The notes: generated by a model from the sequence alone, not told the origin. Positions 12,401 through 24,690 are shown, counted from the first letter of the stretch. The stretch: DNA of 64,000 nucleotides from Heterotrichella gracilis (GCA_032358255.1 JAULBX010002556.1:1-64000), one strand, 5' to 3'. Translations and numbers: made by a program.

Positions 12401-15400
12401 TCATTATTCCAAGAGGTCATCACCCTTGCCTACATGACCCTCCCTCCTGCAACCTCACTTCCCTTCTGACTTCCCCTTCTTGCCTACACATGACACCACC
12501 CCCCTGGCCACCAACACAATGCGCGCACTGACCCGCACCATTACGTATACATCCTGTCCTGCCCTCCACCCCCCCCACGAGCATCCACCCATATTCTGTC
12601 TACACCAGGAAACTTGAACTGAATGGAAGCCTCCATTTAGTTCAAGTTACAAACCAAACCATACGTTTTCTTACCAGAGTCAGAATCAGGAGGGCGGCAG
12701 CGTTTTTCAACCCCTTCCTCCCCTCCCCGCAGGGCAACAACCCCTTTGCCACCTTCCAAGCCACAATGCAAATAATCAACAATCAATAACAGTGCTATTA
12801 TTATTAAATAATGGCAATAATCCTTCCCTTTCGGCAGGGCAACAACCCCCTTGTCACCTTCCAAGACACCATGCACGCCGTCACCCGCACCAACGTGTTC
12901 CCAGACAACCTCCCCGCCTTCCCATACGGGAGCTGGAACATCACCTGCCCTGCCAACACGCGCATCGCAGGCTTCCAGATGCAGCAGGATGGCGTGGTCA
13001 TGGTGGCCATGCGCGCGTACTGCGCAGCGGATGTGCGGTCCCTAAACCCTGGCGTAAAACCCTAAACCTTGGACCCTAGAGTTACACTCTGAACCCTAGA
13101 AGTATATACCCTGGCCAGGGTGCTTGAGGCCCCACCACAGGGTCTTACCACCACACTGCCCCATCCAGTGCAAAACTCCCTCCACTGCGCATCATTATGC
13201 ACGATGGCACAATGCATCAACAGCTGCCTTGTTGCCAATGATTACAACTGATCGCACTGCCTCCGTGTCATGATCCAAGCTGATCGTACTACCTCATCCA
13301 CCCGCCCCCACCTCACCCTACAACCCTCAACCGCAACTCCTCCCCCCCTTCCTCTCGCAGACCACGGCCGTGGGTGCCCGCTTCCCCCCTCCAAACCCCC
13401 CACCACCCCCCTCCCCACCACCCAGTCCCGCGCCACCGCCACCACTCACGGGCTGCAAGGGCAACTACGGCAATGGGAGCACCTACGACTGCCCTGCCGC
13501 CAACCCGCTGTGCAAAATAGGTGCGGCCTGGATGGGCCTTGATTGCCTACAATCGGCTGCTATCACCTACATTTGGCTGTGATCGCCTGTAATTGCCTGA
13601 AACTAGCTGTGATTTAGTAAACAATAGCCAATCTAACTGTACAGCTGGGACACATGTAGGCAAGCTGTGGATTGGCAAATTAACTGCCCTGCCTTCACCC
13701 CTCTAAGTGCCTAAACCCTAAACCCTAACCCTTGAACTTACATGCACCCACTTTCTGTCTTGGGCCACTAACCTCCATAGACCCAAACCCTGCGCCCTAA
13801 ACCCCTCACCTCTAAACCCTGAATCCCTGGACCCTGAACACTACACCGGAACCCCAAACCCCAAACCCCAAACCCATGGGCATGCAGGCACCTACTTTGT
13901 GTCGGGCCTCAAGTTCACATACTGCGGGGGATGTGATGCGGACTATGCCCAGGGCTCACCCGCAGACTGCCCCGCCACCGCCCCTATTTGCAGCCTGGAT
14001 GGCGGCTGCTACCCCTGCCAACCCACACGCAACACAAGCATCGCCACCGCAGGTAAGGGTTTAGGGTTTATGTTTCAGGGTTTTGGGTTTAGGTTTAGGT
14101 ACGGGCAACACCAGCAGCGCCACCCTAAGCCAGCACCATCGCCGGGTGCCTGGACTGTGGGAGGGGGCAGGGGGGGGGGAGTGAAAAGCACGGGCCATGG
14201 ACAAAGGACACCTGAGGTCGCAGAAACCCCAATGCAAGTATGTACAATCCCACATTTGCATTGGGGTTTATTGTGTGTTTCCTACTGCCGCAGGCACCGC
14301 TGGTGGTTTTGACCCCTTTTTTGTACTCCTGTCGCATCACTTTCAATGAGGTGATGGGAGCGTATTGTGATTCATTGTGTGTTTCCCCCCTTGGCTGCAG
14401 GTGGCATTTCCCCCCAGCGTTGCCCCCCCTTTGCGCCTGTGTGCAACGCTGCGGGCGCCTGCGTGCCATGCGCTGGAGGCTACCTGCAAGCAAACACCCC
14501 CGTGGACCAGCAGTGCCCCTACAAGTACCCCATCTGCACCGGTGAGTGGTGGGTGGTGGGTGGTCCTGTGTACCTGCCGGAAAGGGAATGATTATTCACC
14601 TGTCTTGCATGCTTTCATACCCCTCAGCGGGTGGATGAAACCATTACCTCCCCGGCAAGTGCTCTCAGGCTGCGTTGCTGGCTGGTCAGTGAAGCTCTGC
14701 AGCAGGCCTTCTGAGGGGTACAGTAACTATTTATCATAGTTATTGTAATAAGATATGCTATTGCACATGCTCGGGCTGCCCAGCGGAGCTCCACAACTCC
14801 CTCCCCTTGCAACAAACCCGCATGCGATCAGCAGCCATTCCCTCCCTGTGTTCTCACCGCACGCTCCATGCTTCCCCCCCCTTTGCAGCCGGCAAATGCT
14901 CAGCCTGCACAGCGGGCCAGCCCTGCACCGGCGCCCCCGGCCTCTCCCCCATCCAAGGGGTATCCTGCGGCACTTTTTGGAGCTCCACGTCTTGCTCCCC
15001 TTGCCAGCCCCGGTGCGACAACGGGGTGGGGGGTGCGGGAAACACCAAGGTATGCGCCTACGACGCCATCAAACAAAAGTACAGCTGCCAGTCATGCACG
15101 GGCAGCTACGGGGCAGGGACTGTGCTGGATTGCGGGGAGGACGTGCCCGTATGCAAGAAAGGTGGGGAAGCCGCCTTGCCCTGGAACCCTACGTTAGGGT
15201 GCATGTCCAAGCCCTGAACCCTAGATGCGCGCTTGCTAAGGTGCATGGAACCAGGAGGACTCATGTGATGTATTATATCCTCCTGATGGAACCAACATTT
15301 TGTTTGGATCCCATTTCTTGTTATAAACCCAACACCTTGTTTGAAACTCATGACCTGCCACAAACCCAATACTTGCGATAATACAAGCAACAGCATTCGC

Positions 15401-18400
15401 TACATGATGATGTGCTTCATCAGTCAACCATGAACGTTGACCTAACCCCAATGTTTTGCGCACGCAGACGGCCAGTGCGCGCCCTGCACCGGCAACGCAG
15501 GCAGTGGAGCCACCCGCGCCTGCCACCCCTCGGTGCCCATCTGCCGAGTGCGCCTGGCCGACCAAGGGGAGAACGTGATCACCACGTGTGTCAAACCGCA
15601 GTGCGACCCTAGCGGGGTGTGCAACCTCAGCCCCGACTGCAACGACCCCACGCAGCGTGAGTAGAAACCCTAAACCCTGCAACCTAAACCCTAACGCCGC
15701 AACCTCAGCCCAGACTGCAACGACCCCACGCAGTGTGCGCAACAACAGGAGTCAACCTGAACCCTGAACCCTGAACCCTAAACCCTTAAGTTTAGCAATC
15801 CCTGTTCCTTTCGAGCACAAGCCTCACCTGCAGCCCAGATCGCTGCGGTGTCATCCACTGCGACTGAGGTGTGAGCAAAACCTTTTAGCTCTGCTGGCAA
15901 AGTGCTTTGCCGACAGGTGTCAAGATCGCCTGCACAGCTGGCGATCCTGCTCCTTGTTTCCTCAAGGCCTGACTTCTCACACCCCCTTGAATGCAGTGGG
16001 CAAGGCCGGCTGCCCCGCTGATTGGTTCACCGGCCAGCCCGTGGGGGGCTGCGGGGGGTCATTCGGAGAGGTTGGCAAAACCAACCTGTGCCCCTCATAC
16101 CTACCCACATGCCTCAACGGGCCAGGGGGCCAGTGCATGCGGTGCACCTCCAACTATGCGGTTGGGGGAGGGTACGGGGGGTGTCCCGAGACCGCGCCAA
16201 TATGCATGCAGGTGAGAAATAAAATGACTCTTGGTTGTGATGGTGTTTTTTAATTATCAGATTTAATATTTACTAAGTATGGTATTATAGCTTTGGGGGT
16301 GTATGGGCCAATGATTTAGAATGTACAAGCAAATAGATAGGTGAATAATGGCTTTGGCGGGGGGAGCTGGTGCAGGGGATGTCCCGAGATTGCGCCGGTG
16401 TGCATGCGGGTGTGCGCCCAACTTCACTTTGTTTGTGACCTGGGGCGACAAGGGTAATATGATACCAATAGTCATATTTGTTATATTTGTTACCTTTTAA
16501 GGCCCTTGGTGGATGTGGCCTTGGGGTGCTTTCCTCGGTATGTGTTGGTGCATTCGCACACCCGGGGCAGCTGCGGGCTACGGCAGTAATATACACTGGG
16601 TTAAGAATCAATCAATACTTGATTAATTATTTGAAGAAAAAAGCAAGACTTTTAGCTAATTCATTACTTAACCGTTTTTATGCAGACCCCCACCAGCGGC
16701 GGCCTGTGCCTGCCCTGCGACGCCAGCTACGGCATGAAGGGCAACGCGCCATGCAACAACCCAAACCGACCGGTGTGCACCGCCATTGGCAAGTGCGCGG
16801 CATGCACTGGCCACACCTCAGAGAACGGGTTTGCACCCTGCCCTCCCCAGCAGCCGGTGTGCAATGCAGGTGGGTGCAGGGTTCAGGTTGTAGGGTTTAG
16901 GGTTTAGACCCCCAGCAAGTCCGTGTGCAACAAAGGTGATAGACGCCAAGCATTGCTGCGCAGGGTTCAGCCCGGGGTTTGCTTTAACCCTAGGGTTCAG
17001 CCTGGAAGAGGTCGCGACTCACTTGCCTTGTATGCACATCCAGAAGGACTAGAATGGGACTAAATTTGGACTAAATAGATTACATTGGGACTGTTTTGAG
17101 TCGCCCTGGCATATCTCTGAGAAAGTGCAGATGGGTAAAACGGGAAAGGAACGGAAGCAGAGGGGGTAGAACCAAGCAGCAAAAAGCAAGCACAAACAGG
17201 ACCAAACGGTGCAGGGGTAAGCTGGCATATCTGTCACAACATCCCCTCCCTGTGTTCATTATGCACTCCCCCCTGGAAACAATGGCCGCCAGTGCGTCTC
17301 ATTCAATGCGCCTGTCCGTGTATGCGTAAGCAGGTAAATGACCTCGTTTCATTCCACTCCCCTTGACCTCGTTCCTTTTTGTTCTCCCTGCAGGCACCGG
17401 CACCTGCGGGCCCTGCAGCCGCAACAACCAGTTCATGTATTTGGTATTTCCACCTATTTTATTTGTGAATCTTACCCCTTCCTGCAGGCACCGGCACCTG
17501 CGGGCCCTGCAGCCGCAACAACCAGTTCCTGGACGAAGAGTTTAACTCTGCAACCGACTGCGGCTTCAAATACCCCGTGTGCTCAGGTGGGGATAGGGTG
17601 TAGAGTACAGCGTAATAATGATATTACTAATATTAATATTATCAACATTAATGATAATAATAACGCTGCTTGCCCACGTGTCAAGGGCCTGCTGCACCGG
17701 CCGCCCTCACTCACCTTTTTTAATCATTTGTAATCATTTGTCATCAGTAGTGATGACCCGCCCGGGTAATGATGCGTTACATGTATGCCAATTAGGATCA
17801 CATTACCTGTGCATGTGCCTCCAGGGCGCCGGCAGCCTGGTCCACAAGTGCACCCATCAGTAGTGATGTAGTGTAATCGGTACTGTAATCAGCTGTGATG
17901 ACCTGGGTACTGATGATCACACTGCTTGCGCAGGTGGCAAGTGCCTCCAGTGCACCAGCAACTTCATCAACGACTGGGACATCCAGTCTCCCAGGGATGG
18001 AGTGCAGTGCCCCTGCTACGCGCCCATCTGCCAACGTGAGCCACTAACCCTAAACCCTAACCCAATACCCTAAACCCTAATCCACTACCCCTTGCTGCCC
18101 TTGCAACGCGCGCAGCTGCCAACGTGAGCCACAAACCCTAAACCCTAAACAAACACCTCTTGCTGCCATCCATTTTCGTCAAAGCGGGTCAGCAAACCCT
18201 ACATTTTCAAACCCTCTACCCGTACGCATGTAAACCCTAAACCCGTATGCCTGAAACCCTAAACAGGTATGCTGTGCGCCCATCTACCAGTGAGAGCCAC
18301 TCCCCTGGCTGAAAAGCACATCGCGCCCGCAGTGAGCGATCAACCCCTAAACCTCAAACCCTAAACCCTAAGCCCAGCTCTGGCTGAAAGCACATCGTAC

Positions 18401-18998
18401 TCACAGGCAGCCCCCAACCCCAAAGCCCTGTGAACAGAAGCAAACCCTAAGGGCCCTGTCAACAGCACAAGCCCTACCAGCCATGTTAGAGGCAGACCGT
18501 ACCAACCCTGTCGACGCCCCCACACCCTCACCTCACGAGGGGTACACCACCACAGCCAACCCACTGTTGACTGATCCTGAGCCCAAGCCTTACACCCAAA
18601 CCCTAAACCCTTAAACCCCCCCCTTCCTGCAGTGTACACCGACACCGAGTCAGGCAACGCACGTTGACCCTAAACCCTTGAGCCTAAACCCAAACCCTAA
18701 TCCCTAAACCCCATACCCTAAACCCTACACCCTCCCCGCAGTGTACACCGACACCGAGTCAGGCAACGCGCTGATGACAGAGGGCGCCTGCACCAAGTGC
18801 GACAACTTCAACCCGCAGTTCAGCTGCGGCAAAAACTCGGTGTGCCTCAACGACAAGCAGCTATCCCTGGCCAGCGTGGTCGAGGTCTGGACGGGGCCTG
18901 CCGACACTCCCCCCTGGTACTTGGGCACCTGCGCATTCTGCCTGCTGCCGTTCTGCCCCACCAGCATCAAGTGCACCCTGGAGCAGCTGTTTGACTAG
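256..18998 (+). CDS. Large modular extracellular matrix protein with polyproline hinges and Cys-rich tail (5' end outside window)
   Basis: Exons read: 256-495, 1034-1081, 1682-1882, 2202-2357, 2939-2984, 3443-3519, 3978-4202, 4492-4671, 5082-5181, 5761-5906, 6464-6652, 7001-7249, 7777-7840, 8507-8574, 9068-9177, 9454-9571, 10070-10217, 10591-10734, 11097-11291, 11565-11697, 12159-12213, 12838-13032, 13361-13520, 13888-14052, 14401-14541, 14889-15161, 15468-15656, 15997-16211, 16686-16869, 17488-17586, 17934-18035, 18742-18998 (TAG). Phase carries unbroken from 1682 to the stop. Between 1081 and 1682 one small exon is probably missing. About five modules follow one plan: a polyproline hinge, a short exon with G-[YWF]-x-x-W-x-P (VGYTDWTPK, PGWTQWIPE, SGYTRWSPN), then exons with GNCSD, GRITGWQF or CP..R[MI].GFQ, ending in a Cys strand. 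Hydrophilic and Cys/Pro-rich, so probably secreted, like algal wall proteins. The family is not recognised by name. The first hinge exon starts in phase 1, so exons lie upstream. Confidence 0.8.
762..962. repeat. Short tandem inverted telomere-like repeats (AACCCT-spacer-AAGGGTT)
   Basis: This intronic block contains seven or so degenerate units of about 30 bp. Each has a C-type half (AAACCCT or GGACCCT), a spacer of 3-6 bases and a G-type half (AAGGGTT or CAGGGCTT), so each could form a small hairpin. Two units share the core AAACCCTCGTCAAGGGTT. Isolated units occur near 2870-2930, 22505-22570, 34930-34950 and 63432-63450. Confidence 0.65.
1893..1975. repeat. Tandem array of a telomere-like heptamer variant (CCCTACA)
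   Basis: About ten near-perfect copies of CCCTACA or CCCTGCA follow directly after the donor of the exon ending at 1882. It is the cleanest array of this variant in the window; elsewhere the unit is CCCTAAA. Confidence 0.85.
5520..6090 (+). repeat. Both edges of exon 5761-5906 repeated in the flanking introns
   Basis: The acceptor edge, reading GGCTACACC..CTGGACCCC..AA in the true exon, is present three times: near 5528, near 5650 and as the exon itself at 5761. The donor edge, reading CTGGGG.TGACCA.CAGCAAGTACTGG, recurs at 5975-6020 with its GT donor and the following 'gatcctcaaccctaa', and is weaker near 6075. Copies are head-to-tail and roughly 110 bp apart on both sides. Confidence 0.85.
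6290..6495 (+). repeat. Three-fold repeat of the acceptor edge of exon 6464-6652
   Basis: A unit of about 85 bp runs from CACCCCCGCCTGCAG through AGCTATCCTGGCCCC and the start of a Gly/Leu codon run, then a CCCTAAA tract. It occurs near 6295, 6376 and 6460; the last copy is the true exon start. Confidence 0.85.
7140..7510 (+). repeat. Three-fold repeat of the donor edge of exon 7001-7249
   Basis: The last 100 bp of the exon (from CAGACCCAGTCCTC to the donor) is copied almost whole at about 7319-7412, with its own splice donor. A shorter third copy ends near 7505. TTTGGGG/TAGGG tracts separate the copies. If spliced, the second copy would lengthen the module. Confidence 0.85.
10785..10925 (+). 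repeat. Decayed copy of exon 10591-10734 in the following intron
   Basis: The segment resembles the exon from TACAACTGGCC.GTG to the Pro-rich end (CCGCCACCCA.GCCGGCC, then CCCTCCCCACC). It is interrupted by CCCTAAA tracts and has lost the open frame. Confidence 0.75.
11428..11525 (+). repeat. Tandem copy of the first part of exon 11565-11697
   Basis: An acceptor (CTTGCAG) followed by GCCAAGCTCAAATCCATGG and a further 60 bp or so matches the true exon start at 11565 with few changes, including VSPWDT-type codons. The copy ends in TAGGTCTC. It could serve as an alternative, mutually exclusive exon. Confidence 0.85.
13450..18998 (+). other. Cys-rich C-terminal tail of the matrix protein (exons 13361 to 18998)
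   Basis: From the Cys at 13453 to the stop, the product is a chain of roughly 35-45-residue units, each with a CxxC pair followed by C(P)xxxPxC, for example CVPCAGGYL, CSACTAGQPC, CGPCSRNN, CLQCTSNF and CTKCDNF. Spacing resembles the small disulphide repeats of growth-factor-receptor or ephrin-receptor-like Cys-rich domains, but no specific match is claimed. Most exons here enter and leave in phase 1, so units can be shuffled or skipped without a frameshift. No C-terminal membrane anchor is visible; the protein ends CTLEQLFD. Confidence 0.7.
18628..18772 (+). repeat. Duplicated acceptor edge of the last matrix-protein exon
   Basis: A CTGCAG or CCGCAG acceptor followed by TGTACACCGACACCGAGTC and AGGCAACGC occurs twice, at about 18631 and 18740, about 110 bp apart, with CCCTAAA repeats between. 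The second copy leads into the terminal exon. Confidence 0.9.
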
Positions 18999-20414
18999 GG
19001 GAGCAAAAGGGGAGGGGATTCGCAAGGGGCGGTGGCGTGGTGGCCATCCCCGGGGCTGCCTCGCAGTGCGCGGGTCTAGCGGGAAATTTCCGAGGTTTAC
19101 CTGGGGATCCCCAACATCCTTCATAAGCGCGGCAGGGTCATCAAGGCGAAGCCAACTCCTGAGGAGTGTCATTTTGATAAACTATCCAATATTTGAAGAT
19201 TTTGAAATTTGATCTTGCACCTGATCAGCGATAACAGTTTCTTAAGATTGCTCGTGCGCATATTTCCTTAGGGTGGTATTTGCTGTGGTCACAATTAGCA
19301 CCACAACATGATGAGCAGTGTCTCACACGATGTGCATTCCTGTCCATACCTGTCCAGTGCTTTCATTATTATATCAAAAGCTCAAAAATTGGTTTCAACA
19401 AGTGTTTCCGTGGTATTTTTTATCTAAATCTCACTCCATGCGCCCACGGCAGACTTTGTGCACTGTCCCGCTGCTTAGTGAATACCACGCAATAGCATGT
19501 GCTGCTTTTGTACAGAGATGTTGTTTTATATATGTATATACTATTTTATTATAAACTTTTTTTCCTTTCAACTCACAACGTCATGCATATGGCTAAATGT
19601 TTTCTATGACAAGTCATAAATTCTGTCACATTTGCGTATGGGATAGTGACTAGTGCCCAATTTATGCCATGTGCGGTACATAGGCATCACGCCAAGGGCA
19701 CACATTTGTCAACAAGACATGCGTTCACCTGTCATTTGATTTGCAACACTTTAGTTGCACAGGTCCTGTGCACTTTGCTTGGCAACACATTCAAGCCTGG
19801 TATTCCGGAGATGTTATGCATCTGGGAAATCCCCTTTTTTTCATTAGTTTAGTTCAAAATCCCTGTTGACCACAGATGTGAGCCTTTGCCACACCGCAGC
19901 TTTCTCTATAAATATTAGGGTACAGTCACTAAGGAAGCAGAAGGAAAGTGTAACAGTTTGGTCAAAGGAATTGCACAGACGCGCATGCGAACTATTGAGG
20001 GGAGATTGCGTTTAGTATCACACAACTGTTGTGGGCAGGCGGAGTCCTAGCGGGACCCTGTGAAAACCACGGTGTGTCAAGCTTGTTAAGATGCAGTAAT
20101 TGCAACAGCACTGCATGGCATGGTACTTGCACGTTGCTGCTGAACACCACATGCAGTGACTGAACACAAATCCTATCCAGCCTGCATGCAAATTTCCAAA
20201 GCATCTGACTACATGTGCAATTACGAGGGTCAACTTGGCAATGCCCCTGGAGGGACCCTCATGGAATGAAGGGACTACAATAGTAACTAACTTGTAATGA
20301 AACAAGTGCTCATACCATGGACACTACCCCTCTTGAGGTTGGCACCCCTCGCCGAGTCCAAACCCTATACCCTACGCCCAACCCCTCGCGAGTCCAATCG
20401 CTAATACCCAAACC
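18999..20414. other. Intergenic region between convergent genes
   Basis: AT-richer DNA holding the 3' flanks of the matrix gene (+) and the kinase-like gene (-). Frames are short and show no splice logic or recognisable protein. Telomere-like heptamers are rare here compared with the introns. No RNA gene was recognised. Confidence 0.6.
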
Positions 20415-23400
20415 TCAACCCCTTCCCAAGTCCACATCAGTGGCATCCCGCAGCATCTGGCGCAGCTCTCCAACCTCCCGTTTCAGCTCTCCATTCTCAT
20501 GAGCATCCGATATCAGAAATCTGCCAAAGTCCAGAATCACACAAGTCGCGTTGGGTGTGACGATGATGTTCTCTGGGCGCAGGTCCCTGTGCAGCACTCC
20601 CGCGTCGTGGATGCCTCGTAAACCCTGCAAAGGGTGTGCCCAGAGGTGTCAACACCATAAACCAGGACTCCCACTTGATATCCCAAGTACGCCTGAGCCG
20701 CTGTCTGTTTGTATAACGGATAATTAAATGATAAAACAAATGTCAACGAGTGCAGCTGGAACATCCACGTGGGCATGCAGACAGGCACATGGACGGGGTT
20801 GGCGCAGAAGCGCATGGTGTTGCACCTGACATAGGGGTATACCTGACACCATGATGGGAGTATACTGTTACCACACATGGCACCCAGCAAGCTAGCCTAT
20901 TTGTACTAGGGTCTAGGGTTTATTATTTAGGGTTTTGCACCTGACTTTAGGGTAACACGCATGTCACCCAGCACGCTAGCCTAGCTGTACTGATGGAACG
21001 CATGCAGATAAGGTATGCAATGCAGATAAGATGTGCAATGCGAGTTACTGCCACTGGTGCTCACAAATGCCCATGTTAGCTCCATGCTTCCAGCAAAACA
21101 GCCACATTAGCAGCTCTTTCCTAGCACTGTTTGTACCACGTATTGAGTTGAGCCCCAACATCTGCCCATGTGCCCTCACCTGGATGGCCCATGGCGTTAA
21201 GTCCGCCAGCTCCTGGTTTAGGGTTTAGGGTTTAGGCCACCACCTGCCCATGTGCCCTCACCTGCATGGCCCATGGCTCCAACTCCACCAGCTCCTGGCT
21301 CAGGGTTTATAGTTTAGAGTTTAGGCCAATTCCTGTTCATGTGCCCTCACCTGCATGGCCCATGGCTCCAAGCCCATCAGCTCCTGCTTGCCCAGCCGCA
21401 CCTCCCGCAGCAGTGGCCCCTCCACCACCTGCGTGGCCATGAAGTAGGTGGTGCCCTGCCAGGTCCAGCCATGCGCAACCAGCACAGGCACACACCTGCG
21501 TCAAGTGGATGTAGGGTTTAAGATGGGTGCCCTATGACGTCCAGCCATGCGCCACCAGCACAGGCACACACCTGCACCAATGGGTACATGGGCTAGGGCT
21601 CAGCATCCCGGTTTCAGTGTCCAGCAATGCGCCACCAGCACAAGCACACACCTGCACAAGGCCACAGCAGGTTGCAAGGCATGGCGGGGAAACACTTGCA
21701 GCCAGCGGGTACAAATCTACCACACTAGGTATGTTTTGCCCTCTCCCCTCCGATGGGCACATGGTTCAGTATCCAGGGTGTCGTCAGCTCCCCAGCACGA
21801 AAAATAGTAGTCAGATCAAAACAAAGGAGTTACAAGGCACACAAAGTGCTTAGAAGCAGCTGTCACCATCCGAGAGCCCAAACAGAACTGGCCACAAGCC
21901 AGGGTACACAGTTTAGGGCGTTAAGGTATACGATTTAAGGCCTTGCCGGCACGCGCGCTCACCTCCCCTGCAGATGCCTCAGCCTGTAAAGACACCTGAT
22001 CTCATTAATGACCCCATCCAAATCACGCAGCCCGGCCCCCATCTGGGTGGTCTTCACCGCCACCCTGCCGCCTGCCAGCACCCCCTCCCGCACAAAGCCG
22101 CTGATGCCGCTGCCAAGTGTACGCCCCATGTGCAGGTCGCCAAGTGGCAGCACGTCCTTGAGGGCCTGGCGGCACGCAAGCACCGCCTCCACCGCCTGCG
22201 GTGTAAAATTCAAAATTCAACAAACGATTGAAAATTAAATTTGGTTTCAATTAGATTATAATACATACAAGTACTGCCTACACCGCCTGCTGTGTACAAC
22301 AGTATTCGAAAAAAGGGTTAATTAAAAGTATAATACTTTATCAAAACACTTATAATATTGCACAGAAGCACCTGCTGTGTTTGGAGGGCTGCCAGCTGTC
22401 CTGCTGTGGGGCCGCCCAGCCCGTCCAAATGCAGGGTGCGGCTGGTGGTGTCGCCCATGGGTAGGCTGGCATGCGGTTGACTGGTGCCGCCTGCCTTCCT
22501 TGAACGCAAAACCCTGCCAGAGGTGTTGCCAGCTGGGCTTGGAAACCCTAAACCCCTCCCAGGGGTGTTGGCAGCTGGGCTTGGCGCAGGGGGCACGGTT
22601 GGTGACGGGGAATGCTGAACCATGGGATTTTGCCCAAAGCAGGTTGCGCTGTAGCGGCAGGGGAATGGTGCCTGGACCAGCGCCTGGTCTTGTATATAGC
22701 AAAAGAGGAGGCGCACTCTAGCTGAAGGGTCGGTGAGCCTGCATCCAAGATAGAATGGATTATCATTGTACTGCACTGCAATACCTACCCTTGATCATTT
22801 GTTGTTCAATGCTGTAATCGGATTCACTGTAAGCAATGTATTATGCCAGGAGAGGAATGAGTGGCGCAAGCTTGTGCTAGGCTAATTGCGGATCTGCTTT
22901 TGTGCTGAAATGCTTGTAGAAATAGTTTGTTTTGTAACCAGGTTTAATGTCAGCCATTGTACACCTGTTGAATCCACAACTGCAAACATGCAGGGCATGT
23001 CAAACAGCATAGACAGCAATGCATGCCACGCATGGGATACAGACATCGTGCACACGTCTCACATACCGCACTGGTTGCCCCACATGCAGTGCTGATGACT
23101 CCACATCCACCTGTGTAGGCACTAAGCAAAGCCCATCACACACCCCGCCCAGACCACAGCTGTACTTCACAGCGTTCCCAAACCACTGTGCCAGCACATA
23201 CACTGCGCCTGGGTTTCCTGCACGCCAGGACTGCCACTGCTCAGTAAAGCTAGAGCTGGTCAGGGTTAAGGGTTTAGGGTTTAGGGTTTAGGGTTTCCTG
23301 CACACCAGGACTGCCACTGCTCAGTAAAGCAAGAGCTGTTCAGGGTTTAGGGTTTCCTGCATGCCAGGAGTGCCACTGCTCAGTGAAGCAATAACAGGTA

Positions 23401-24690
23401 GTGCCATCATTGTTTTGTTGTAGCACACTGTGAGGTGCCTTTCAAGGCCATAAGCCAAATGGTTAGTGCAGAGTCCACCATACCCACCTTCATTGTAGAG
23501 GTTTGCCAGGCACTCCTTCCCACTGTCGGTGAACAGCTTGTCCAAAACTGCAGGAGCTATGGTCTGCACATACATCCGCCCCACCACACCCAGCACTGTG
23601 CTTTCCACATAAAACCTGGGGGCGCTGTCCACCAACACGCGCTCCCACACCACATGTTCCTGGGGTGTTGGGCTGGTCTGCAAGGTTGCACACAGCAAGT
23701 CAGCTCACACATCCCACTGGTTTACTCCACAAACTGAGTCAGTCACTGAGTGCCAATGAGTGCCACTTCTATTACCTCCCAATCGGCGTCAGGCATCTGT
23801 TGCTGCTGTTTCAGCTTGTTTAGCAGCATTGTTGCCCCACCATCCAGTTGCGCCACGAGGTACGCGTGGACCCCTGCTTCGTTGGACACCCTCTCAAGCT
23901 TATGGGCTTCCTCCTCGGGTGCAGTAAACGCAGGAGTGCTATCCCAGCCTGGAACCAACCTTTTGTGCTTCTGCAACCATTAAACCAACTGGGGCTCGAG
24001 CGCGCTGGCAGAGAACTTGAACTCGGCATCGACCTGTTTCGGGTGAGTACCAGTATCCGCTAAGACGCCTCCTGATAGTGCAAATGGAGTGTAGTTGGGA
24101 CTCATTTTCATAGGCAGGCAAGGCTGTTGCAGCCAGTTTGCCAAAGTCACTGCAACCATAGTAAGCGTAGTAAACAAGCCGTTAAACTGGACATAACCAA
24201 CAATAAAGTAAATTTACTCTACAGGAAGGTCAAAGACCAAACAACTAATCCCTACCCATTGGGCTGTAAAACCCAACGCTTGAGAGGAGGGCCTTAGCTG
24301 CTTATCCCAGAACCTGTTATCGTCAATTCATATGATACAGTGCACAGAAGTCTACGTACACCCCTCCATGACGGGTCAGCCAGATGCATGCATTGGTCCC
24401 TTTCAGTGGCGTCTGCACTGTCTCAAGCGCGTCTGCCAATGTGCAATCTGATATTGAGCATCCCAAAGTACTCTCGCGGAGCCAACCACCACCTTGTGTA
24501 GTTGAAGGGAAAACTAACAACAGAAAGCAATAATGCATGCATGCACATTCGCCCGAGTGCTGCTGTTGTTGTAACTAACCCGAGCAATGGATGGCGCTTC
24601 TAAGAAGCCCCCGTGCTCGCCATTCACACCGTGGCTTTGCAGGAATTGGCAAAATGCAACGCAGGTCCGGGTGTCTGCCTGTGTTATGCA
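20415..24690 (-). CDS. Protein-kinase-like protein with unrecognised N-terminal region
   Basis: Exons read (high to low): about 24590-24690, about 24350-24490, 23986-24149, 23776-23970, about 23410-23677, 23067-23236, 22372-22648, 21963-22195, 21351-21495, 20675-20842, 20415-20624 (TGA). Phases agree from 23236 downward; the joins at the 5' end are uncertain. The C-terminal third is a kinase domain: Gly loop LGSGISGFVREG, VAVK lysine, hinge region near FMATQVVEGPLL, catalytic loop HRDLRPEN and DFG. Only about 35 residues follow DFG, so the usual C-lobe with APE is missing. This recalls short-lobed kinases such as Crinkler-type or FunK1-like C-terminal domains, which is inference. Upstream is a Ser/Pro-rich linker and an unknown region with WERVLVDSAPRFYVESTV. 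The 5' end is not fixed. Confidence 0.6.
21073..21160. repeat. Dispersed repeat, copy in kinase-gene intron
   Basis: Shares the landmarks of the 36362-36475 copy, lacking about 20 bp in the middle. Intronic and without an open frame. Confidence 0.65.
21160..21665 (-). repeat. Both edges of kinase exon 21351-21495 present in three copies each
   Basis: On the low side (donor), the edge including CCCTCACCTGCATGGCCC and ..CCATGGC occurs near 21172, 21257 and 21345, separated by TTTAGGG tracts. On the high side (acceptor), the edge with GCGC.ACCAGCACAGGCAC ACACCTGC occurs near 21475, 21550 and 21630. One exon is thus flanked by two extra copies of each border. Confidence 0.85.
23216..23395 (-). 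repeat. Triple repeat of the acceptor edge of exon 23067-23236
   Basis: A 40-bp unit (TTTCCTGCA.GCCAGGA then CTGCCACTGCTCAGTAAAGC) occurs at about 23216, 23296 and 23356. The first two copies are separated by the longest near-perfect (TTTAGGG)n run I see in the window, at 23264-23302, and the next gap also holds TTTAGGG. Confidence 0.9.
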
